A stretch of DNA of 64,000 bases, taken from the NCBI GenBank assembly GCA_003116975.1, contig BGKB01000128.1, positions 150,154 through 214,153 of the forward strand, read 5' to 3'. A program made the translations under genes and the position numbers. Of this stretch, positions 59,701 to 64,000 are shown piece by piece. A model generated the notes under the pieces. It saw nothing but the letters and a program-made list of their open reading frames with translations. It was not told where the DNA came from and made no database searches. The stretch is from Aurantiochytrium sp. KH105 (lineage: Eukaryota; Sar; Bigyra; Thraustochytrida; Thraustochytriidae). The first letter of the stretch is position 1; each line of letters begins with the position of its first letter.

Positions 59701-59859
59701 TCGAAGCTGCACCCTCGGCCATCGCCCCCGCTCAAGACGTTGCTGCAGCGTCGCGAGGTCATGATGGCGCTTGTCTATGTCCTTTTTGTGCATATTGCTC
59801 TCTTCTCCCTGTATCGTGGGTGCCTTCCGGGCTCGATGGATGCTTCAAATCTGCCTTAA
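53701..59859 (+). CDS. golgin-like giant coiled-coil protein with C-terminal membrane anchor
   Basis: The chosen start (MSFWGDLNKGLEKARRNAEG) gives 2052 residues. An amphipathic N-terminus is followed by a very acidic region with a long Asp run (about 55-80) and more acidic patches to about residue 270. Nearly continuous heptad coiled coil runs from about 285 to 1960. One hydrophobic segment lies near the C-terminus, with Y2026 and H2031 in ALVYVLFVHIALF, followed by a short tail. A conserved Tyr and His in a C-terminal anchor is a known hallmark of the golgin-84/CASP/giantin group, which tether vesicles at the Golgi rim. A block of 56-residue internal repeats lies at about 714-881. No GRIP domain is seen. 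The role is inferred from architecture. Confidence 0.78.
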   Translation: MSFWGDLNKGLEKARRNAEGLVKNAEGLVNKTLDELMEEGDGDDDDDRGPDSENGWDDGEDDGDDDDDDDDDDDDDDDGINEDDGDDMAHAKDTNVVATEGPDNAGHAQDIANAKQVSGDQAKATAEGGWGDQDEELDLDQDTLQAQHRPADQDEDDAWSGDNGDWGDEDEQEDGEGSEAPSSSVATGFLGLARNIGSNFNRMLNEEDQDDGSSEDDDDDAAADNSGDEGEDSGDNNGQDQGREGDQAKSAQTTNAAKGGRTRGMFDFVNQVGRIIASEADSDESAAQMRRLLDDAENVKMEMQLLKDEKESFQQLIRQYENERESMQRQIESLQTQGGSATSISSEDAQQKTNAQVEAEGKGREQLRGELEALEARGAQAERENADLQVKLQEALRQAASQGQEIERLQMQLNAEATDSRAAAAEGDEDAEEEVTELKQRLEQAEEDAAQARSLQEELQAKLDELHAATDSTNDPDDSTNALQAKEEEIARLNDDLKSARAGLAAAKDLREQFDNQKEELDRLTHELHSAQESGASLESLQAELEAKNAELEEAKALREELKSKEAQLRDLNQELEESARADEADAAALRKELETKTEELEAANELRKELEAKDEKLKQLEEELETANGLREQLETKDEKLKRLEEELETAHTGESDATSRLREELETKTSELEKLSEELETADELREQLKTKTGEVEKLSLEREAVNALRVELETKTGEVEKLSQELEAANALREELEAKDEKLNQLEQELETARAGESDAANRFREELDTKTGEVEKLSQELEAANFLREELETKDEKLKQLEQELETARAGESDATNSLREELETKTGEVEKLSQELEAANFLREELETKDKKLKQFEQELEAASELRKQLDDQKHTVEKLTHDLEAARASENDVTNSLREDLQRRSQELEATKQIFEQQSAAKDQDVARLTEELEAAKADESKLDSLREQLEAKDEQVEELREALEDAKTEGSSAEELQARLDAKEKELEAALAQGVEVTSLREELEALKQKAGEGEHGQALVDHVERLAEERLKGYLAERGFSAATNDDGDGEEEAAMATLDRGLSVERERVSALESELASARENANDSASELEKLRVEFEVLRGQQAASLQEAQDKAMELDQELQAAKEAAQVGSADQEGKLQEALDTAEALRKELEQTRQDSQNVEAKMGKLKEQYLELLRRKASEKSDSVDELESKTAQLNAALADLTQAQTDMDGLRASLAEAQKAQESAEANLSTLEEKHAEQAARLQADLEAAEHKVQETASTSEQSQSDAQAKIEHLQFQLEEVKSAAASEQERSSSELEALRAQVEEARAASKGSSGELGDLRNQLDEAKSVAESSNQELESVRAQLEQAKSDSNASSEQLEELRTQLAEANNSAQGSFTALEELQAQLAEAKANAKSSSSELDGLRAQLEQAEADAKVASTELEDLRAQLADAQDASHGSSHELESLRLQLEEVQGQLEEARNDSASSTTELEELRTQLAEAQAIAKNSSSELDGLRAQVEELTAKADEATSLQSAKAEIEAELEQLREQLEEASQAKAALGEAEAAQAAAAAELHALEDKVAQAETQASTAADEHAASLEAAVAEHKAEVSALRANLAEAKSAAKKQKLSVESRLQEMSEKHARALAETEARLASEHENGLEEVRAQLENAEAELSKISELREQAEKRAQELEATLTQARQEAQSSAQQDRESLENMLRAEMQRAVEAAAAEARATALAEAEAEAATSSGELQKYKRKARAAMKTSQDKLKAREEQVSKLTQDLALARQRILDLEEHAPEERVVVKEVRTEVPAQAAPAEVAALAESKRALEETAARESAAAEAARAEAAELKAHLQAREDALTSLRHEIEAQKAQQQTQLEDHRQQLQHLQELHESHGQNSQAEAELALQRARAEIQQSLLAERKEHERVAAELRAHVKSLQDETQSLRAERSRSHGGDVVLDVMEDITPRTTTPPIATERIKRKSSVEDPELGISSSRMQSSSKLHPRPSPPLKTLLQRREVMMALVYVLFVHIALFSLYRGCLPGSMDASNLP
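55840..56343 (+). repeat. 168-bp in-frame tandem repeat within golgin (three copies)
   Basis: The block GAACTCGAGACCAAGACGGG starts at 55840 and 56176, with a variant at 56008, giving exact 168-bp spacing. Each unit encodes 56 residues, exactly eight heptads, so copies can be gained or lost without disturbing the coiled-coil register. Confidence 0.88.
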
Positions 59860-60489
59860 AATACATAATTTCAGATAAACTGATGACTTTTTCTGCCGTT
59901 CTGAAGAATGTCAACAGACTACAACCAGCGCAGAGCCACTCTCTTTCAAAGCGTGGAGGAGAAGCGCGAAGCTGCCACTTCTCGGCCATCGTGGCGAGAG
60001 TCGAACGTGACCAGAGGCGCGGATGCCATCGAAATGCTTGGCTACTGCCAGCGCATTTCTTCGACACGAACATCTCGCATTTTGCAGTTTGTCGTGCAAA
60101 CATGCGCTGCGATGGCGGCTGTTCATTTGACAAACATCCTATTGGTCTAGATGTTCAGGTTGATGATTTGCTTGGTGAGCTTCTGCACCACGTCTCCTGA
60201 AGATCTGAAGCATCCAATGACACGCACGCGCGGGGTACAAACCTTTTCCGCTCACGTCGCGTAAATTCCGGCTCGTCCAACACGCCTGCGAGCCCGCTCT
60301 TCTGCATTATGCTCGTGATTTACATTTCAAGAGACGGCGGCATGCGTGTTTGGATTGGAAGAAGGCTGCGCGCGAGTGCTGGAATCATTCCAAGGCTGCT
60401 CTTGGCATTTGGACGGTTTCAGGCAGAACCTGAGCACGTCGCAACTGCGCGGTAAAGTTCAAATGAGTCATCTTTGCTTTGGTAAAATT
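59860..60489. other. convergent 3' intergenic region
   Basis: Between the golgin (plus) and TPR (minus) stop codons. Short open frames show no recognisable domain. No feature stands out. Confidence 0.5.
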
Positions 60490-61734
60490 TCATTGTCCGC
60501 GAATTACATTTTTTTTTATTCCCCAAAGGCATGCGAGCTTTCGCAGCGGACTCCGACATGCCATCATCGCCCATTTTTTAAGACGCGTAATTCTTATGTT
60601 GTGGAGCGTGACCGCCACTGAGGGATGTTGGTCGCCAAGACTCTCCTTGAAAATCGACAGCGCTTCCTCGTAGTACGCCAAGGCCTCCTCGTAGCGGCCT
60701 TGTGAGTCATGCACGATGGCGATGTTACCAAGCGTGTTCGCCACGTTGGGATGCCGGTCGCCAAGGGCCTCCATGCGAATCGACAGCGCTTCCTCGTAGT
60801 TTGCCGAGGCCTCCTCGTAGCGGCCTTGATCGCTGTACACGTTGGCGATGTTGTTGAGCGTGGTCGCCACATCGGGATGCCGATCGCCAAGACTCTCCTT
60901 GCGAATCGACAGCGCTTCCTCGTAGTACGCCAAGGCCTCCTCGTAGCGACCTTGATCGGCATACACGATGGCGATGCTGTTGAGCGTGGTCGCCACATCG
61001 GGATGCCGGTTGCCAAGACTCTCCTTGCGAATCGACAGCGCTTCCTCGAAGTACTCCAAGGCCTTCTTCTTGCGGCCTTGTGAGTTATACACGTTGGCGA
61101 TGTTGTGGAGCGTGGACGCCACATTGGGATGCCGGTCGCCAAGATTCTCTTTACGAATCGACAGCGCTTCCTCGTAGTACCCCAAGGCCTTCTTCTTGCG
61201 GCCTTGTGACTTATACACGTTGGCGATGTTGTTGAGCGTGGTCGCCACATCGGAATGCCGGTCGCCAAGGGCCTCCTTGGAAATCGACAGCGCTTCCTCG
61301 AAGTACGCCAAGGCCTCCTCGTAGCGGCCTTGATCGTCATACACACTGGCGATGCTGTTGAGCGTGGTCGCCACATCGGGATGCCGGTCGCCAAGACTCT
61401 CCTTGCGAATCGACAGCGCTTCCTCGTAGTACGCCAAGGCCTCCTCGTAGCGGCCTTGATCGGCATACACGATGGCGATGCTGTTGAGCGTGGTCGCCAC
61501 ATCGGGATGCCGGTCGCCAAGGGCCTCCTTGCGAATCGACAGCGCTTCCTCGAAGTACGCCAAGGCCTTCTCGTAGCGGCCTTGTGAGTTGTACACGTTG
61601 GCGATGTTGTGGAGCGTTGACGCCACTGAGGGATGCCGGTCGCCAAGACTTTTCTTGTAAATCGACATCGCTTCCTCATTGCACGCCAAGGCTTTATCGA
61701 ATGAGCTCTGGATGTAAAAAAGAATCCCCGCACT
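60490..61734 (-). CDS. TPR (kinesin-light-chain-type) repeat half of an interrupted gene
   Basis: The open frame encodes nine tandem 42-residue TPR units of the kinesin-light-chain/nephrocystin type (LGDRHPDVATTLNSIAIVY, then QGRYEEALAYYEEALSIRKE). The first Met is at 61689, but the TPR fold already begins before it (GILFYIQSSFDKALACNEEAM). The in-frame TGA at 61735-61737 separates it from the upstream TIR-like half, which is in the same frame. Together they match a stramenopile architecture of N-terminal TIR-like domain plus KLC-type TPRs. Repeats of this type bind partner proteins. The final unit runs into a non-repeat basic tail. It is either the 3' exon of a spliced gene or a broken gene. 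Confidence 0.7.
   Translation of the reverse strand, partial: SAGILFYIQSSFDKALACNEEAMSIYKKSLGDRHPSVASTLHNIANVYNSQGRYEKALAYFEEALSIRKEALGDRHPDVATTLNSIAIVYADQGRYEEALAYYEEALSIRKESLGDRHPDVATTLNSIASVYDDQGRYEEALAYFEEALSISKEALGDRHSDVATTLNNIANVYKSQGRKKKALGYYEEALSIRKENLGDRHPNVASTLHNIANVYNSQGRKKKALEYFEEALSIRKESLGNRHPDVATTLNSIAIVYADQGRYEEALAYYEEALSIRKESLGDRHPDVATTLNNIANVYSDQGRYEEASANYEEALSIRMEALGDRHPNVANTLGNIAIVHDSQGRYEEALAYYEEALSIFKESLGDQHPSVAVTLHNIRITRLKKWAMMACRSPLRKLACLWGIKKNVIRGQ
60650..61690 (-). repeat. 126-bp tandem coding repeats (TPR units)
   Basis: About eight to nine units of 126 bp with very high nucleotide identity, including at synonymous sites. This points to recent expansion or gene conversion. 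Confidence 0.85.
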
Positions 61735-61788
61735 TCAAAGAATATCCGCTAGACCCTCTTCATTCTCTCGCTGTCGCGCTTTGCCGAC
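61708..61788 (-). other. candidate 81-bp intron spanning the in-frame TGA
   Basis: On the minus strand, GT at 61788-61787 and a strong acceptor (TTCTTTTTTACATCCAG, ending at 61708) bound 81 bp, a multiple of three. Removing it joins HMARHA to SSFDKAL in frame and eliminates the TGA. The donor, GTCGGC, is weak. A 47-bp alternative using GTCTAG with the same acceptor would break the frame. Confidence 0.35.
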
Positions 61789-62970
61789 TGCGTGTCGAGC
61801 CATGTGCATATGCCACTCTCGCACACGGTCGTTCACCACCGTATTCAGCGTTGTGAAGTCCCCGTCGATATCTTTGACAGCATCGTCAATCATCTTCTTA
61901 TCTTCAGCTTTGTGGCACTTTGCGTTGCGCATATCATTGTTGTCTGCCATGATCTTGGCGATCTCCGAAGGGCTCTTACGAAGTTGCTTCTCGAAGCCCT
62001 CCTCCTCACCGGGTGTAATGACAATCCGTAGAGACCGATCGGCCTTTACGGCTCCCAGCACCTCCCACACGCACCACGCGCGCTGCAGAGGAGCTGGTAT
62101 GTCCCAGCGGTCAAAAACCACCACCAACTCCTCAAACTTGGCAATGGCGCGATGAAGACCAGCCGTCATGTACTCCTCATAGGCCTTTTTCGTTTCATCG
62201 GGCATACCTTCGACACGCCGTGTGAGTTCCGGCTGGTTGGCGCTGAAGATGTCGAGCCACACAAAGGCGGACTCTGCCTTATCACCAAAGTGGGCTTTAA
62301 TCGCAGCGACGAGATCTCTGAAGCTTTTTGCACGCGCTTGGCTCACGAAGGTGCCCTGGAACTCGCCACCCACATCAGCATCGTCGAGATGCTGGAGATA
62401 GATTTGCTTGTCGGTCGTGATCAGTGCAGGAACTACGTACTGCGCAATGTCTTCGGTGGCCCAGTCACGGCGTTCTTTCACTTTCGCGTCTTCGCCGGGC
62501 ACGAACGTGACTTGCTCATCGGCGTAGTAGACGCGGCCTTTGCGCGAACCATCATCGTTTGCCTCAAGGGCCTCTATAGTTGTTCCTGCGGTGATCTTTT
62601 CGGAGAGGTTTCGCGTGGCTTCAAAGAGCTCGACGTCCGGGACAAGGTCGCCACGAATCACGCCTTCGTAGATATTCTTGACGGCGCGAAAGGAGATGCT
62701 GCGAGAATCGATGATGGCTCGGGCCTCGGCTGAGAACACCTCGTCTCCCGTGCTGCTCTTATCGCTCGCGACGAGCTTGCGTTCGGCTTCTTTGACGGCT
62801 TCAGAGCTCGGCGCAGGAGCGAAGGTGTGTCCGCGAGGGCCGCCGTCGTCGAAACGAACCGCCTCGAGCTGTCGCTGGCTCAGGCGCTGGCTCAGGCGCT
62901 GGCTCAGGCGCTGGCTCAGGCGCTGGCTCCGGTCCTTGCTCAGGCGTGGCGTGCGCTTGGCGTCGGGCAT
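61735..62970 (-). CDS. TIR-like domain half of an interrupted TPR gene
   Basis: This is a 411-residue open frame. The N-terminal 35 residues contain four to five copies of RLSQ (12-bp DNA repeats at 62870-62928). Residues about 195-370 have the pattern FVSQARAKSFRDLV ... FVWLDIFSANQ ... VVVFDRWDIPAPLQRAWCVWE. I know this as the TIR-like region that precedes kinesin-light-chain TPRs in many algal and stramenopile proteins. The WDIPAPLQRAWCVWE segment is the most diagnostic. The frame ends at a TGA directly before the TPR repeats, which continue in the same frame. A signalling or scaffold role is inferred; no catalytic residue for NAD cleavage can be assigned. Confidence 0.6.
   Translation of the reverse strand: MPDAKRTPRLSKDRSQRLSQRLSQRLSQRLSQRQLEAVRFDDGGPRGHTFAPAPSSEAVKEAERKLVASDKSSTGDEVFSAEARAIIDSRSISFRAVKNIYEGVIRGDLVPDVELFEATRNLSEKITAGTTIEALEANDDGSRKGRVYYADEQVTFVPGEDAKVKERRDWATEDIAQYVVPALITTDKQIYLQHLDDADVGGEFQGTFVSQARAKSFRDLVAAIKAHFGDKAESAFVWLDIFSANQPELTRRVEGMPDETKKAYEEYMTAGLHRAIAKFEELVVVFDRWDIPAPLQRAWCVWEVLGAVKADRSLRIVITPGEEEGFEKQLRKSPSEIAKIMADNNDMRNAKCHKAEDKKMIDDAVKDIDGDFTTLNTVVNDRVREWHMHMARHAVGKARQRENEEGLADIL
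62870..62928 (-). repeat. 12-bp tandem repeat encoding RLSQ
   Basis: Four to five copies of CTCAGGCGCTGG in the 5' part of the TIR-like gene, adding SQRL units without changing frame. Confidence 0.9.
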
Positions 62971-64000
62971 CCTGGCGTCGCGCGAGTTGCTGGTTTGCTT
63001 CGGCGGCGGGCAGCAGGTAGCGAGAGCTCACGAGAACTTGTGAGGACTTGTCGAGGAGAACCTGATGAAGGGGGCACCCGACCGGTGCAGATTGGGAAGA
63101 TAGACCGGGACGCCGCCGCACGAGGTGCGTCGGAGAATAGACATTGAAAAGGCTATTGACTCGTAGTGGTGGCTCTTGCAAACGTTAAGATATGCGAACC
63201 TGCCCGTGACGCCGAGTAGAAGGGCAACGATGTGGGTGATGAACAGGTAGTCGACGTGGCATGGCTGGAGGACTCTCGTCGCTCGAGTAGGCGCCAGTTT
63301 ATGTCTATACAAATCGACAACAGGTTTAAGATCCAAAAATCACGAAAGGATCTTACTATTTCTTCGACTCTAATGTGGGCGTGTTTCTTTCGTTCATGAC
63401 CTTGCCATGATGAACCCAGCAAGCCAGCATATTACGTTTGTCCAAGGCCTTTTAGCTTGTGATTATGCCTGTCTCGATGAGCTCGTTGAGCTCATCTGAT
63501 AACGAGGGCATGGTGCCAGGCATGACACCATGACAATTGCCCGATCTTCGGCAATAGGCGTGATCCGCCTGCCGGTGTTCCCAAAGGAGACTACATACCT
63601 TTAACTTTCGCATAGCCCGAAAGTTGGTGCCCACGAGGAAAGTGCGGATGATGTAATTTCGCGGGGGGGGGTTAGTATCGCATCCGATTCGTGCATGCTA
63701 GACTTCCTATCCCTGGCTAGCCACAAAAAACGGGACGAAATTGGGACGAAATCTCTGCTCACGTTATCCGTCTGGGCACGGTCAGATCTACATCGCGTGC
63801 TATGAAATTGAGCTCAGTTTTAGTTTTTCGTGTCTAGATTACTATCCCAAAGTTTGAGATTCTGAAAAGTGTTTTTGATTGAAGTACAGATGAAAGACTA
63901 ATTTGGCGGCTGCGAGTATAAAGTGGTCTATTTGATCAGAATAGGTCTCGTCCCGAAAAACGGGACGAAATTAATTAAGGCTAATATGACTAAGACCCTC
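62971..64000. other. 3' edge of window, AT-rich, with small hairpins
   Basis: Presumed promoter of the TIR-like gene, then AT-rich DNA. Hairpins are seen at 63476-63496 (GATGAGCTC-GTT-GAGCTCATC) and about 63949-63969 (TCGTCCCG-AAAAA-CGGGACGA). AACGGGACGAAATT occurs twice (about 63728 and 63957), and a G-run lies at 63663-63671. No gene recognised. Confidence 0.5.

Noticed and set aside
63452-63634. Minus-strand SLSDELNELIETGIITS, resembling the ELLExGIIxPS motif of gypsy reverse transcriptases
   Set aside because: The match is confined to about 15 residues and partly comes from a DNA palindrome (63476-63496). The following sequence does not continue as a reverse transcriptase.
1-64000. tRNA, rRNA and CRISPR features
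   Set aside because: Looked for B-box-like GGTTCGA..CC and cloverleaf patterns and for spaced direct repeats. No candidate could be supported by eye. A tRNAscan or Infernal run would be decisive.

Overview
The window looks like nuclear DNA of a marine single-celled stramenopile, most likely a thraustochytrid (labyrinthulomycete). This is inferred from the GC-rich, mostly intronless but eukaryotic gene set: mitochondrial, peroxisomal and Golgi targeting features, a giant golgin, phosphatidylinositol synthase and fatty-acid amide hydrolase. No species can be named from the sequence alone. Twenty-four coding entries are given, standing for about 23 genes. The long ORFs antisense to them are GC-driven shadows. 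One 23-base run of N marks an assembly gap at 48125-48147.

Layout. 0.4-5.5 kb: three paralogous sulfotransferase-like type II membrane proteins around a decayed ankyrin-repeat relic. 5.9-6.5 kb: phosphatidylinositol synthase. 7.3-10.6 kb: an unusual fusion of tyrosinase copper centre, peptidoglycan-binding-like domain and matrixin metalloprotease. 11.0-23.7 kb: five tandem acyl-CoA synthetase paralogues, all on the minus strand and all ending in a peroxisomal PTS1 tripeptide. 24.7-26.2 kb: an ATP-grasp ligase. 28.5-35.4 kb: an AT-richer island with a Tc1/mariner/IS630-like transposase, a Crinkler-like nuclease plus degenerate kinase protein, tandem repeats and a possible retroelement relic. 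33.2-39.1 kb: almost 6 kb without a convincing gene. 39.1-44.3 kb: three small secreted cysteine-rich proteins, two of them double-TIL-domain paralogues separated by DNA rich in inverted repeats. 44.7-53.0 kb: pterin carbinolamine dehydratase, dihydrolipoamide dehydrogenase, a cytochrome-b5-reductase-like protein, an FAAH-like amidase and a four-helix membrane protein. 53.7-59.9 kb: a 2052-residue golgin with a C-terminal membrane anchor. 60.5-63.0 kb: a TIR-like/TPR (kinesin-light-chain type) gene interrupted by an in-frame TGA.

How the genes fit together. Lipid handling recurs: five peroxisomal acyl-CoA synthetases, PI synthase, an FAAH-like amidase and a b5-reductase-like enzyme. That fits an oleaginous protist, but nothing shows that these genes are co-regulated. 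Secretory and Golgi functions are a second theme (sulfotransferase-like proteins, TIL proteins, golgin). The most unusual items are the tyrosinase-matrixin fusion, the PTS1 synthetase array, the Crinkler-like pseudokinase beside a transposase, and shared promoter-region motifs: a TTTGCCCCACTTGCG element at three loci, clustered CTTGACGG sites, (CGAGG)n and (AAGC)n tracts, and CTGCAGCTGCAG palindromes.
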